Of a stretch of 64,000 nucleotides of DNA, positions 7,736 through 17,086 are shown piece after piece. The position numbers were made by a program, and so were the translations under genes. The notes below the pieces were generated by a model. That model was not told the DNA's origin. It saw only the letters and a program-made list of their open reading frames with translations, and searched no databases. Positions within the stretch are counted from its first letter, which is position 1. The number at the start of each line of letters is the position of its first letter. Source of the DNA: Candidatus Nitrosopumilus limneticus (GTDB lineage Archaea > Thermoproteota > Nitrososphaeria > Nitrososphaerales > Nitrosopumilaceae); contig JAHCGZ010000001.1 in NCBI GenBank assembly GCA_022117465.1, forward strand, positions 1 to 64,000, written 5' to 3'.

Positions 7736-9486
7736 CCTCTACAAAATGGGGAAAATCCCACGACAAAATTCGCAAATTTATATTTCCAGAACATAATATT
7801 TCGGTATTACCTAATTTACCAAATGATATAATTTCATGGATTAATGTTGCAAGACCTCTAGTTGAGGGAAGACCAAGAACTTTTCTTACAATTCCATTTT
7901 GGCTACAAATCTATCTTGATACACACAACTCAAAGATGATAGTTGGGGGAAGACAAATTTACAAATCTACTTACATAACAGACGTCTTAGCATTTAATGC
8001 TACATCTGCTAGAAATGTTCAAGTTGGATATGTGACATATGACCAACCAAACCTTACTGGTTTTGCACGCCAAAAATTGCAAATTGGAACTTTTTCAACC
8101 AATCTAATTTTATCCCAATTTCCAAGAACAAAGACTGGAAATATTGGAGAAATCTCTCTAAAAAATGACAGTACTATCTACTGTATGACTGATCATAATC
8201 AATACAAGCACATTGAAGGTAAATCACTTAATCTTTGTATTTTAGATGAGGCACAATACCAGGATATAGAAAATTTGCCAAAAATACGTCAAGCAATGAT
8301 GGCAACAAAGGGTAGTCTCACTGTTTGTGGAATTGGTGGAGAACAAGGTTCAGCCTATGAGCTATTGTGGAATCAAACTGACCAGCGGGAATGGATTTAT
8401 GATAATAAGAATTGGCGGGATTTATTACAATTTGACTCTAAAGGTTTGATAATTGATACGTATTTGAAATCTGCACTAAAAGGAAAATGGATAATAAAAA
8501 AACCTGAAAATACTTTATGGCATGGATATCATTTACCTCAAGACATATTTGCAACAATTCCTCTAAGCATTGAGGATGCCATACACAAATACCACGTTGA
8601 CCCATCTTACTCTTTAGAGTATCAACAAAAAAACTATACGTCATCATTTTATCAATCTCATTCTCAGGGTTCATTTTACAAAGCTCAAAACAGACCAATT
8701 ACTCCTGAAATGGTAAAAAATTGTATGAAAGAGTATCGCTATCTAAGTTTGCATAGTGCAAATGAAATCTCTATGTGGAAGGATACAATGAAAGACGATA
8801 TCAAAGTTTCAATGGGTGTTGACTTTGGTTCAGGAAAAACATCTGATACTGTAATTTGTATTTTAATTCATTGGAGAAAATCAGATAGAATACAACTAGC
8901 ATATTTGGATAAAAGACCTTCAGAGAATCAAATGGACCAAGCAGAATTAATTTGTAATTTGTTTAAAAACAGTTTATGTGATATTGGTATTGGAGATTTG
9001 GGATATGCTGCAAATCAAATTAAAATAATTCAAGACGGCGGTGCAAATAGACTTTCTGGAGCATTATTTGAGGGTGTTACAAATAACAAATTCTTTGGAT
9101 GTCGGACTGTTGATGATAAAAGTAACCCCCTACAAATTCATCATGAAAAAATTGATGAACACGGGGACCAATCTGGTAGAATTTCTATTGATAAAACTAG
9201 AAGTATACAAAAACTAATTGATCTTTTTGATGTTTATTGCACTCATCCAACAAATAATTCTATAAAGAGAACTAGATTTATGATTCCATTAAACCCTAAC
9301 AAAGAATATGAAACTGATTGGTTAATTGATGATCTTTGTTCAATTACAAGAAAAACTATTGAAACTATGGACTCTAGGCAAAATGCAAAATTAGAGTTTA
9401 ATCATCCCCCTGATTCGGCTATGGCAATAATCTATGCATTAATTGGATTAGAATATGGAGCAGATTGGAATTGGGTTTCTATGTGA
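7732..9486 (+). CDS. Phage-type terminase large subunit (TerL), DNA-packaging ATPase-nuclease
   Basis: The protein has 584 residues, a full-length size for TerL. The ATPase half has a Walker A variant GGRQIYKST (residues 72-80, the GxRQxxKS/TT form of tailed-virus terminases) and Walker B LCILDEAQ (168-175, D172-E173). The RNase H-like nuclease half has MGVDFGSGKTSD (D364), IGIGDLGYA (D422) and HPPDSAMAIIYAL (D561), the three acidic positions expected of the headful nuclease. Both activities therefore look intact. TerL drives genome packaging into proheads of head-tailed viruses. No portal, capsid or protease gene follows: the next gene is purP. This is therefore an isolated packaging gene, either a provirus remnant or a domesticated copy. 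The ATGA overlap with the preceding gene shows co-translation. Confidence 0.85.
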   Translation: MTSTKWGKSHDKIRKFIFPEHNISVLPNLPNDIISWINVARPLVEGRPRTFLTIPFWLQIYLDTHNSKMIVGGRQIYKSTYITDVLAFNATSARNVQVGYVTYDQPNLTGFARQKLQIGTFSTNLILSQFPRTKTGNIGEISLKNDSTIYCMTDHNQYKHIEGKSLNLCILDEAQYQDIENLPKIRQAMMATKGSLTVCGIGGEQGSAYELLWNQTDQREWIYDNKNWRDLLQFDSKGLIIDTYLKSALKGKWIIKKPENTLWHGYHLPQDIFATIPLSIEDAIHKYHVDPSYSLEYQQKNYTSSFYQSHSQGSFYKAQNRPITPEMVKNCMKEYRYLSLHSANEISMWKDTMKDDIKVSMGVDFGSGKTSDTVICILIHWRKSDRIQLAYLDKRPSENQMDQAELICNLFKNSLCDIGIGDLGYAANQIKIIQDGGANRLSGALFEGVTNNKFFGCRTVDDKSNPLQIHHEKIDEHGDQSGRISIDKTRSIQKLIDLFDVYCTHPTNNSIKRTRFMIPLNPNKEYETDWLIDDLCSITRKTIETMDSRQNAKLEFNHPPDSAMAIIYALIGLEYGADWNWVSM

Positions 9487-9609
9487 TTTTAAAAAAAGAA
9501 ATTTTAATTTATTTTATCACAACAAGTAAACAGATGAAAAATACCAATTTTTCTGCACAAAATATCTGGCAATAGTTCATAAACTACAAAATTATACTTA
9601 CAGTAGGAA

Positions 9610-10635
9610 ATGACATCCATAGCAACACTTGGTTCTCACTGCTCATTGCAGGTGCTAAAGGGTGCAAAAGATGAGGGGCTAAAAACAATTCTAATTTGTG
9701 AAAAAAAACGCGAGAAATTATATCGCAGATTTCCATTTATTGATGAATTAATTCTTGTTGATTCATTTAAAGAAGTACTTGATGACAAATGCCAAAAAAA
9801 ATTACAAGAAAACAATGCAATATTGATTCCTCATGGTACACTAGTTGCACAAATGAGTTCTGAAGAAATTGAATCAATTAAAACTCCAGTGTTTGGCAAC
9901 AAGTGGATTTTAAGATGGGAGTCTGATAGAGTGATGAAAGAAAAACTAATGAGAGAGGCTACACTTCCAATGCCAAACCCAGTTTCAAGCCCCAAGGAGA
10001 TTAAAAAATTAGTTATTGTAAAAAGACAAGGTGCTGCTGGTGGAAAAGGATACTTTATGGCATCAAGTGAGGAGGATTACAATACAAAAAGAGAGCAGCT
10101 TATTTTAGAAAAAGTGATTTCAAAAGACGAACCACTATACATACAGGAATATGCTGCAGGAGTTTTGGCTTATTTGACATTTTTTTATTCGCCTTTACGA
10201 GAGGAGTTGGAATTTTTTGGAGTTGATCAAAGACACGAGTCTGATATTGAAGGGTTGGCAAGAATACCTGCACAACAGCAGCTAAACTCACAAAAGGTTC
10301 CATCCTTTAATGTAATTGGAAACAGTCCACTTGTTTTACGAGAGTCATTACTTGATGAGGTGTATACAATGGGGGAGAATTTTGTAAAGGCTGCAAAAAG
10401 AGTTGTTGCCCCTGGAATGAATGGACCATTTTGTATAGAAGGAGTTTATGATGAGAATGCAAAGTTTACCTCATTTGAGTTTTCAGCAAGAATTGTTGCA
10501 GGAAGTAACATCTACATGGATGGCTCACCATACTATTCGCTTTTATTTAATGAGACAATGAGTATGGGAAAAAGAATTGCAAGAGAGATAAAAAATGCAA
10601 CTGCATCAAATGAGCTTGATAAAATTACCACATAG
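9610..10635 (+). CDS. purP: Formate-dependent FAICAR synthetase PurP
   Basis: This 341-residue protein is the archaeal enzyme that forms FAICAR from AICAR, formate and ATP, the step replacing the PurH transformylase in purine biosynthesis. The N-terminus ATLGSHCSLQVLKGAKDEG (residues 5-23) is the typical PurP opening. KRQGAAGGKGYF (about 138-149) is the ATP-grasp glycine-rich loop. PFCIEGVYDE and FEFSARIVAGSN near the C-terminus are conserved metal/nucleotide-binding segments. ATG 9610 is preceded by an AT-rich TATA-like region and matches the family's N-terminus. It marks the right boundary of the accessory block. Confidence 0.9.
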   Translation: MTSIATLGSHCSLQVLKGAKDEGLKTILICEKKREKLYRRFPFIDELILVDSFKEVLDDKCQKKLQENNAILIPHGTLVAQMSSEEIESIKTPVFGNKWILRWESDRVMKEKLMREATLPMPNPVSSPKEIKKLVIVKRQGAAGGKGYFMASSEEDYNTKREQLILEKVISKDEPLYIQEYAAGVLAYLTFFYSPLREELEFFGVDQRHESDIEGLARIPAQQQLNSQKVPSFNVIGNSPLVLRESLLDEVYTMGENFVKAAKRVVAPGMNGPFCIEGVYDENAKFTSFEFSARIVAGSNIYMDGSPYYSLLFNETMSMGKRIAREIKNATASNELDKITT

Positions 10636-10649
10636 GTAGGATAAATTAT

Positions 10650-10991
10650 CTATTGAGTAGTGGTTTCATTTGGGTATAGGTGTAATATTGGCTCTAAATC
10701 ATCTAAAGTAATTTCAACTTTGCCAATTCTACTGCGATAAAGTTTAATTTTTTTGCCTTCAGATGAGATAATGTATTTGTCAACTTCTGCTAGTGCAAGT
10801 TCCTCAAGAGTTGCTAGTGTTTTGTATACAGTTGAAAGTGAAATTTTTAATTCATTTGCAATTTGTGTAACGTCTTTTGATTCGTTTTTTACTGAAAATA
10901 AAACTGAACGAGTACAAACGTTACTTAATGATTCAATAATTCTTTGAGTGATGTTAAATTCAGATAATTGGATTACACTTCTTTTTGACAT
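10650..10991 (-). CDS. Winged-helix transcriptional regulator (tandem paralogue 1)
   Basis: This 113-residue protein has a winged HTH at residues about 15-75: SRSVLFSV-type helix, then a recognition helix in ELKISLSTVYKTLATLEEL, then a wing with KYIISSEGKKIKLYRSRI. It is related along its length to its neighbour at 10999-11328 (shared LKI-LS-VYK-L--LEEL-L and K-YRSRI patterns) and is separated from it by 7 nt. It is probably a small dimeric DNA-binding regulator of ArsR/MarR type. The target is unknown, and no operator was recognised. Confidence 0.7.
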   Translation of the reverse strand: MSKRSVIQLSEFNITQRIIESLSNVCTRSVLFSVKNESKDVTQIANELKISLSTVYKTLATLEELALAEVDKYIISSEGKKIKLYRSRIGKVEITLDDLEPILHLYPNETTTQ

Positions 10992-10998
10992 AATTTGA

Positions 10999-11328
10999 CT
11001 AATTTGAAACCAATATTAAAACCGGCTCGGGCTTTTTTATAGAAATTTCAGCCTGTTTAATTCGGCTTCGATAAACTTTGAATTTTCTGCCCTTATCAGA
11101 TAGCATCAAACTTTCAACTTTTATCAATGTTAGTTCCTCAAGGTCTGATAACTTTTTGTAAACAGAGCTTAATGGAATTTTAAGATTATCAGATAGCTCT
11201 GCTGCAGTTCTGCCTTTTTTAACAATTGAAAATAATATTGCACGAGACTCTGAATCAGCTAAAGCCTCAATTACTTTTTGACCAATGTCATATTTTTTTA
11301 ATTGTGGTAAAGTTAAGCGACGTGACAT
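10999..11328 (-). CDS. Winged-helix transcriptional regulator (tandem paralogue 2)
   Basis: This 109-residue protein has the same architecture as the next gene downstream: DSESRAILFSIVKKG helix pair, recognition helix DNLKIPLSSVYKKLSDLEEL (about 48-67), and wing ending KVYRSRIKQAEI. It is the promoter-proximal member of the pair. The two were probably produced by duplication and may heterodimerise or regulate each other, which is inference. A short 70-bp gap separates it from cbtA, which is on the same strand upstream. Confidence 0.7.
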   Translation of the reverse strand: MSRRLTLPQLKKYDIGQKVIEALADSESRAILFSIVKKGRTAAELSDNLKIPLSSVYKKLSDLEELTLIKVESLMLSDKGRKFKVYRSRIKQAEISIKKPEPVLILVSN

Positions 11329-11402
11329 AATTTAGTAAAAATTATCATTCTATTTAAACAGAATAGTTTGTTCTGAGTCTCTAGAACTAGAACATACAAG
11401 TT

Positions 11403-12107
11403 TTATTTTTCATATTTTTTCCACAACAGTCCCAAAATTATTCCAATTGAACTCCAAAATGATGAGACACCAAGAACAGACATTAATCTAAATTCATTTA
11501 CTAGATTCATTGGAGCAGTTATCTTATCAGGATTTTCAGGCATTACAAAAAATGCAACTGAAATAAATACAGCATATCCAACTAGTCCCAAATATTTTTT
11601 ATTGTCTTTAAATCTTGTTGATAATTTATAAAATAATATTGCAGAAATCCCAGAAATTGCAATAAATGATAGATACAAAATTGATCTTAAAACTATAGTC
11701 TCACCTTCCCCAACAGTTGGAGGATTTGCAGGATATTTTAAAAATGGAATAAAGTAAATTACAACCCACATTATTCCAGCAAGTAACACTGCTTTTGCTA
11801 TATCATTTTTTCCAGGTAAGAAATTTCTTGATAATCCAAATACAATTCCAAATAAGGAACCAACTGCAGTTCCCAAAATTACTCCAGCTACAACCTGCCC
11901 ACTTTTTTGCCAAATTCTATAACTTTCATACTCTGCTCTAAATTCTGCAGTATCTACTTCTTGACCTGAATCAAAGAGATTCTGGTTTTCAATGCCAATT
12001 GCCTCATCAAGATATGGCTCAACTATGGCAAAATTTACAGTTCCATGAATTGCACCTGCTAAAGCACCTGAAATCAAAACAATTGCAACAAATACTACAC
12101 TTTTCAT
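11403..12107 (-). CDS. cbtA: Cobalt transporter subunit CbtA
   Basis: This 234-residue membrane protein has five or so hydrophobic segments: residues about 1-20, 72-95 (VVAGVILGTAVGSLFGIVFG), 104-122, 140-162, 172-190 and 210-228. The N-terminal IHGTVNFAIVEPYLDEAI is typical of CbtA, the permease-like subunit of CbtAB cobalt importers. It lies 77 nt downstream of cbtB in the same direction. Cobalt supply matters here because these archaea make cobalamin, and a B12-binding protein is encoded at 63.1 kb. Confidence 0.8.
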   Translation of the reverse strand: MKSVVFVAIVLISGALAGAIHGTVNFAIVEPYLDEAIGIENQNLFDSGQEVDTAEFRAEYESYRIWQKSGQVVAGVILGTAVGSLFGIVFGLSRNFLPGKNDIAKAVLLAGIMWVVIYFIPFLKYPANPPTVGEGETIVLRSILYLSFIAISGISAILFYKLSTRFKDNKKYLGLVGYAVFISVAFFVMPENPDKITAPMNLVNEFRLMSVLGVSSFWSSIGIILGLLWKKYEK

Positions 12108-12184
12108 AAAATTTGAGTAGATTTTCAGGTAATTAAAAGAAAACTATGATTTTTTTTAAGAATTTAAAATTGTAAAACTAATTT

Positions 12185-12400
12185 CTAGTGACAAGGAAAT
12201 CCTGCTGCATGTCTCATGTCGTGTGTGAGTTCATGAATATATACATCAGTAAAGGCTGGTTCTCCAGAAACAATACTAAAGATGTGTCCTTGATCAAAGC
12301 CGACAACAAATAGTCCTGCTGCAAATATTATTGCCAATGCAAGTATAGCTACTTTTGATACACTTGATTTTGATACAACATTTAGTTGAGTCTTTGACAT
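12185..12400 (-). CDS. cbtB: Cobalt transporter subunit CbtB
   Basis: This 71-residue protein has one membrane helix (about residues 17-37) and the C-terminal His-rich HELTHDMRHAAGFPCH. That tail is characteristic of CbtB and likely the metal-capturing element. It is the first gene of the cbtBA pair. The 160-bp gap to the divergent gene at 12563 must hold both promoters. I looked for a cobalamin riboswitch there and saw none. Confidence 0.85.
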   Translation of the reverse strand: MSKTQLNVVSKSSVSKVAILALAIIFAAGLFVVGFDQGHIFSIVSGEPAFTDVYIHELTHDMRHAAGFPCH

Positions 12401-12562
12401 TATGACTACTTTTTTTATAATCTATTTATGTTCTTTGATATCAATTTGGTACTAATTGTTTGTAGATTTGTATTTTGATCGATATGGTATGAATCAAAAC
12501 TCAAAATTATACCATCAAAAAATAACGAAGATATTTAGAATTAAAGAGGATTAAAACAGCAA

Positions 12563-13207
12563 TTGAAATTATATTATTTATCAATACCTATAGTAATTGG
12601 GGTTATAGCAGGCGGTGTTTTTGTTGGATTCCAACCAGATTCAAATGATTCAGGATTGCTAACAGCACAAAAACTAGTTGAAAATGGTTCGCCAGTTATG
12701 GGAAGTGCAAATGCACCAATTACAATATTAGAATGGGGGGATTATCAGTGTACATTTTGCTACAAGTTTCATCAAAATACATTAGAGATAATCAATGAGG
12801 ATTTTATTAAAACAGGTAAAGTCAAATTAATTTTTAAGGACTTTCCATTAAATGGTCCTGATTCAGAACTGGCAGCTCAAGCAAGCTATTGTGCAAATGA
12901 CCAAGACAAGTATTGGAAATACCATGATGAACTTTATAAAAATTGGGGAGGTGAGAAAACAGGCTGGATAACAAGGGATTCATTAACTAAATTTGCAAAA
13001 ACAGTAGATCTTGACATTCAAGAATTTAACAAATGCTTAGATGATAAAAAATATGAAAATAAAGTAGACACACTTTATGAATTTGGAAAAGAAATTGGAG
13101 TTGATGCAACTCCATATTTTTTAGTGTTTAATGATGAAAAAATAATAAAAATTCGTGGCAATCAACCACTAGAGGTATTTATAAAATCATTTGAGGAATT
13201 AAACTAG
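12563..13207 (+). CDS. Membrane-anchored DsbA-like thiol oxidoreductase
   Basis: This 214-residue protein has an N-terminal membrane anchor or signal (residues 5-22) and a thioredoxin_4/DsbA-like domain. The active site is C63-T-F-C66 in WGDYQCTFCYKFH, and the cis-proline loop is DATPYFLV (about 186-193). VKLIFKDFPLNGPDSELAA is also typical of the family. It should act outside the membrane in disulfide formation or exchange on secreted proteins. Start TTG 12563 is the only start upstream of the hydrophobic segment. Confidence 0.85.
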   Translation: MKLYYLSIPIVIGVIAGGVFVGFQPDSNDSGLLTAQKLVENGSPVMGSANAPITILEWGDYQCTFCYKFHQNTLEIINEDFIKTGKVKLIFKDFPLNGPDSELAAQASYCANDQDKYWKYHDELYKNWGGEKTGWITRDSLTKFAKTVDLDIQEFNKCLDDKKYENKVDTLYEFGKEIGVDATPYFLVFNDEKIIKIRGNQPLEVFIKSFEELN

Positions 13208-13292
13208 TCAAATGCATCTACTGTATGATTTGTGTTTTTACTTTTAATTATCATCATTTAAAATTACAAAAATAATTTTCTGATTTTTAATA

Positions 13293-14567
13293 TCAAATAG
13301 ACTTGTGAGATAGTCTATATTTCATAAAAATTCTAAACATTACTAGTGCTAATATTATCAATATTGCAGCAACTACAAAGGAAACAACATAATTTGTTGC
13401 ATTAGAAAGAAATCCTGCAGTCAAAGCACCAAAAAATATTCCTAGTCCAATCATAAAGCTATGAACTCCCAAATAGGTTCCCTCAAATCCTTTTGGAATT
13501 GATTTAAACAAAATTAATGAATTTGCAGTACTGTATATCGAAAATGCTCCAACCATTATACAAGAAGATATTACTGCAGCAAGAAAAGAGTCTACACCAA
13601 ACATTGGTGGGATTAAAGCAGCAGCAATTACTATTGCAATAATTCTTGGTATGTATGCTAATTGTAAGGCACGTTCTTCTGAAATTTTTGCAATCAATTT
13701 AGGAATTAAAAAGAAAAGCACTAGTAATGTTATAGTTTGTATCATGTATACTAGAAAAACTTGAGAATCTGTAAAATCGTATTTTTTTAAAAATGGAATA
13801 AATGCAGTAAAGTAAACATTACTTCCAAAATAAAATAAGAAATTTGAGAACATTAAAAGTCCAATCTCGTGGGTAATTTTTCCTTTGAAAATTGAAATGA
13901 TGTGTTTAAAGTCATGAATTTTTAGAACTTTAGGATATATGATTTGAAAGTGATATCGGTTATGACTAAAAATATGTTTTAGTCCATAAATTGAATGAAC
14001 AAGTGTTGCTCTTTCAATAAGATTTTTTCTTTCTACGGTCATACTTAGTATTACAGCAATGATGCTTGATATTGCACAGAAAATAAAATATGGTTTTAGA
14101 TCAAAAAATGATTCCCATATGGAACCAACAAGAAATGCTACAAGACTTCCAAAACTTGAAATGATTGAAATTCTTGAAAACAAAACTCCCCATTGATTGT
14201 TTGAAACTGATTCCATCACTAAAAGATGTATAATTGGATTTTTTCCAATTATGAAAAAGCCCATAATTGCTGAAATAACAAAGACCATTTTAATGTCTGA
14301 GACAAAAAACAGTGCAAGACTAGACAGAGCAATTGCTGAAAAACAAATAATCAGTATCGCTTTTTTTATGTGATATTTATCAATCATTTTTCCCCAAAAG
14401 ATAGAACCAAATGAAGAAAATCCATAGTGTATTGCCATTGCAATTCCAAGATCTGCAACATTTCCACCAAGTGATAGCACAAACAATGGTACTGCAATGT
14501 GAATGCCTTCAGCTGTAATACTTGCAGGCATTATGAAAAACATCCATTTTTTCTTTATTGAGTTCAA
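13293..14567 (-). CDS. Major facilitator superfamily transporter
   Basis: This 424-residue protein has about 12 membrane segments. The loop between helices 2 and 3 (GKMIDKYHIKKAI, about residues 59-71) matches the MFS G-x3-D-R/K-x2-R/K signature. A cytosolic Lys/His-rich loop (about 185-225) divides the two halves. The substrate cannot be read from sequence. It is divergent from aRF1, and the 133-bp gap between the two holds AT-rich promoter sequence. Confidence 0.8.
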   Translation of the reverse strand: MNSIKKKWMFFIMPASITAEGIHIAVPLFVLSLGGNVADLGIAMAIHYGFSSFGSIFWGKMIDKYHIKKAILIICFSAIALSSLALFFVSDIKMVFVISAIMGFFIIGKNPIIHLLVMESVSNNQWGVLFSRISIISSFGSLVAFLVGSIWESFFDLKPYFIFCAISSIIAVILSMTVERKNLIERATLVHSIYGLKHIFSHNRYHFQIIYPKVLKIHDFKHIISIFKGKITHEIGLLMFSNFLFYFGSNVYFTAFIPFLKKYDFTDSQVFLVYMIQTITLLVLFFLIPKLIAKISEERALQLAYIPRIIAIVIAAALIPPMFGVDSFLAAVISSCIMVGAFSIYSTANSLILFKSIPKGFEGTYLGVHSFMIGLGIFFGALTAGFLSNATNYVVSFVVAAILIILALVMFRIFMKYRLSHKSI

Positions 14568-14700
14568 AAGTTAATTTAATTTAAATAAAATATAGTTTTG
14601 AACATTGTTAGTCAATTTTGTAGTACAAAGAAATATTGTTTTGTTTAGCATAATATTCAGTCAACATTGATTAATGTCGATAAATTAAGAAAAATATCAA

Positions 14701-15981
14701 ATGGTTAAAATCGAGATAGAAAAACAAGATTCAGTAAAAATCTATAAAATTAGAAAAATACTAGAGGAATTATCTAAAAAAGCAGGCAGAGGTACGGAAT
14801 TAATTACAGTATACATTCCAAAAGGCAAACAGCTTCATGAAGTCATTTCTGCACTTCAACAAGAGCAAGGAACTGCTGATAACATAAAATCAGATTTAAC
14901 AAGATCACATGTAGTTGATTCACTTGGAAAGGTAGTTTCAAAATTAAAAATGTATAAAAAAACACCTGATAAAGGATTAGTAGTTTTTTGTGGTGCACTT
15001 CCTTCAGAAGATGGAGGTCCATTAGGAAGTGAAATTGTTACTGCATGGGAAATTGAACCACCAAAAGATTTGAATCAGTATTTGTACAGATGCGATGATC
15101 ATTTCCATGTTGACATTTTAAAAGACATGTTAAGAGATGACAACCTCATAGGATTTTTAGCAATTGATGCAAAGGATGCAGGTTGGGGATTACTGTATGG
15201 AGATAAAATTGAGGTGCTAGGTCAAACAGGTTCAGGTGTTGCAGGAAAGCACAGACAAGGTGGTCAATCTGCAAAAAGATTTCAAAAATTAAGAGAAATG
15301 GAATTAAGTTATTTTTACAATAGAGTTGCTCAAACTACTAGAGAATACTTTATTGACATTTATCCAGTAAAGGGGCTTATCATTTCAGGTCCAGGACCAA
15401 CCAAGGAGGATTTTATTAATGGAAATTATTTAGAATATAGATTACAAAATAACATCATTGACACAATTGATGCAGGTTATTCAGGAGCTGAAGGCATCAG
15501 AGAAGCATTTTCAAGATCAGCAGACATTTTAGGTAATTTTAGATTAGTCGAAGAGAAAAAAATGGTTGAAGATTTGTTTAGAGAAATAAATACCAATACA
15601 GGTAAAGGATCATACGGATTACAAGAGGTAATAGGATATTTAAAAAATAATATTGCACAAATTGTTCTAATTACAGACAATACAAATTTACACAGAATAG
15701 AATCTCAATGTAGGCGCTGCAAACACATGGAAGAGGAAATTGTGGAAAGACCACTTGTAATTCCAAGAAAAACATATTACAAAAACAACCCATGTCCTGA
15801 ATGCAAGGCCATTGATAAAGAAATTAACGAACAAGATGTTGTAGATTACTTGGAAATTATTGCTTCAAAAACAGGATCACAGTTAGAAGTTATTTCAGGT
15901 AGTGCAGAACATGGAAACATGTTAGCAAGTCTTGGAAAGATTGGAGCAATTTTAAGATATAATCCAGGTCACTCTAAATAG
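14701..15981 (+). CDS. prf1: Peptide chain release factor aRF1
   Basis: This 426-residue protein recognises all stop codons and releases the finished peptide. The stop-codon reading motifs NIKS (61-64) and YRCDDHF (129-135, the YxCxxxF motif) and the peptidyl-tRNA hydrolysis loop GKHRQGGQSAKRF (GGQ 187-189) are all present. The C-terminal domain contains a Cys cluster (CRRCKHMEEE...CPECKA). Length and motif order are normal for the archaeal factor. Its last 8 nt overlap the converging HIT gene. Confidence 0.95.
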   Translation: MVKIEIEKQDSVKIYKIRKILEELSKKAGRGTELITVYIPKGKQLHEVISALQQEQGTADNIKSDLTRSHVVDSLGKVVSKLKMYKKTPDKGLVVFCGALPSEDGGPLGSEIVTAWEIEPPKDLNQYLYRCDDHFHVDILKDMLRDDNLIGFLAIDAKDAGWGLLYGDKIEVLGQTGSGVAGKHRQGGQSAKRFQKLREMELSYFYNRVAQTTREYFIDIYPVKGLIISGPGPTKEDFINGNYLEYRLQNNIIDTIDAGYSGAEGIREAFSRSADILGNFRLVEEKKMVEDLFREINTNTGKGSYGLQEVIGYLKNNIAQIVLITDNTNLHRIESQCRRCKHMEEEIVERPLVIPRKTYYKNNPCPECKAIDKEINEQDVVDYLEIIASKTGSQLEVISGSAEHGNMLASLGKIGAILRYNPGHSK

Positions 15982-16378
15982 CATTCTTAATTTTTTGGGC
16001 TAATTTAGATAATTCATCACTACTTGGAATTTGACGTTTTGTCCATTCAGTCCCTTTGTTATTGTATCTTGGAATTATGTGAACATGAACATGAGGAATT
16101 ATTTGTTTTGCTGCCTTACCATTATTTTGTGCCAAACTAAATGCATCAGCACCAGCTCCCAACAATATTGCTTTTGCAATTTTAGGAATTAAGGAAAAAA
16201 TCTTTCCTACATCATCAGAATCCATGTCAGTGATTCTTTCATAATGTTTTTTTGGAATTACTAGCGTATGACCTTCATCGATAGGATATTTGTCTAAAAA
16301 TGCAATATGATCCTTGTCCTCATAGACAACATGAGCATCAAGTTTTCCATCTAAAATATCACAAAAAATACAAGCCAT
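15974..16378 (-). CDS. HIT family hydrolase
   Basis: This 134-residue protein carries the histidine triad HVHVHIIPRY (about residues 97-106) and the N-terminal CIFCDILDG (residues 3-11), with C-x2-C as in zinc-binding HIT proteins. Members hydrolyse nucleotide phosphoramidates or dinucleoside polyphosphates. It converges on aRF1 with an 8-nt overlap. Confidence 0.9.
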   Translation of the reverse strand: MACIFCDILDGKLDAHVVYEDKDHIAFLDKYPIDEGHTLVIPKKHYERITDMDSDDVGKIFSLIPKIAKAILLGAGADAFSLAQNNGKAAKQIIPHVHVHIIPRYNNKGTEWTKRQIPSSDELSKLAQKIKNAI

Positions 16379-16456
16379 GCAAGTAGATGTTTTTCAATTT
16401 TATTTATTATTTGCATTATATCTTTAATAGGGGTAATTTTCACAGTTTGAACTGTA

Positions 16457-17053
16457 TTGGGTCGAAACGAGAGAAAAGAGCGTGAAATAAAGCGTGAAAA
16501 TTATGCAACAAAGCATACTGCACAAAAAAGAAGAAACACACTCATTACAATAGGCGTATTATCACTAATTGGATTAATTGTTGCTTATGCATCATATTTG
16601 TTTTTGACAATGACTGACGAAGCCCCAGGTGGTCCTGAAAATGCAGGAGCATTAGGAAGTGAACACTCACATGCAGGAATTACAGTAAAAATATTTGGAG
16701 ACGAATTTGATTTTTCAGGTGCAGCATATCAAATAAAATCACCTTGGATACATTTTGAATCAAATGATGGTTCAACTATTCATAAACACGCCACAGGAGT
16801 AGATTTGGAATATTTGTTTAACTCATTATCCATAGGATTAGATGAGAAATGTTTCATATTTCCAGACGGAAAACAATTTTGTACAAATGACGAATATTCT
16901 TTAAAATATTTCATTAATGGTGAGTCAGCATCAGACATCAGAGGTTATGAGATAAATGAAAATGATAAAATCCTAATCACATTTGGCGGAGAAACAGATG
17001 AACAGGTTCAAGAATATCTAAAACAATTAGATAATCAAGAAATTATTAAATAA
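16457..17053 (+). CDS. Membrane-anchored extracytoplasmic protein, function unknown
   Basis: This 198-residue protein starts at TTG 16457. It has a very basic N-terminus (residues 1-28), one membrane helix (about 29-50), then an outside domain with His residues in SEHSHAG and HKHATG and two cysteines (C136 and C143 by count, KCFIFPDGKQFC) that could form a disulfide. The C-terminus is strand-rich and acidic. I believe it is conserved in Nitrosopumilus-type archaea, but I know no function. The positive-inside pattern predicts an external C-terminal domain, which fits the DsbA-like protein nearby. Confidence 0.65.
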   Translation: MGRNERKEREIKRENYATKHTAQKRRNTLITIGVLSLIGLIVAYASYLFLTMTDEAPGGPENAGALGSEHSHAGITVKIFGDEFDFSGAAYQIKSPWIHFESNDGSTIHKHATGVDLEYLFNSLSIGLDEKCFIFPDGKQFCTNDEYSLKYFINGESASDIRGYEINENDKILITFGGETDEQVQEYLKQLDNQEIIK

Positions 17054-17086
17054 CAAAATATTTCTATTATAGATTAACATTAGTTA

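Noticed and set aside
7732-9486. Transposase or generic helicase reading of the 584-codon gene
   Set aside because: The order of ATPase then RNase H-like nuclease motifs (D364, D422, D561) and the Walker A form fit terminase, not DDE transposases or SF1/SF2 helicases.
12401-12562. Cobalamin riboswitch upstream of cbtB
   Set aside because: No B12-box-like sequence or extended pairing was seen; only AT-rich divergent promoter DNA.
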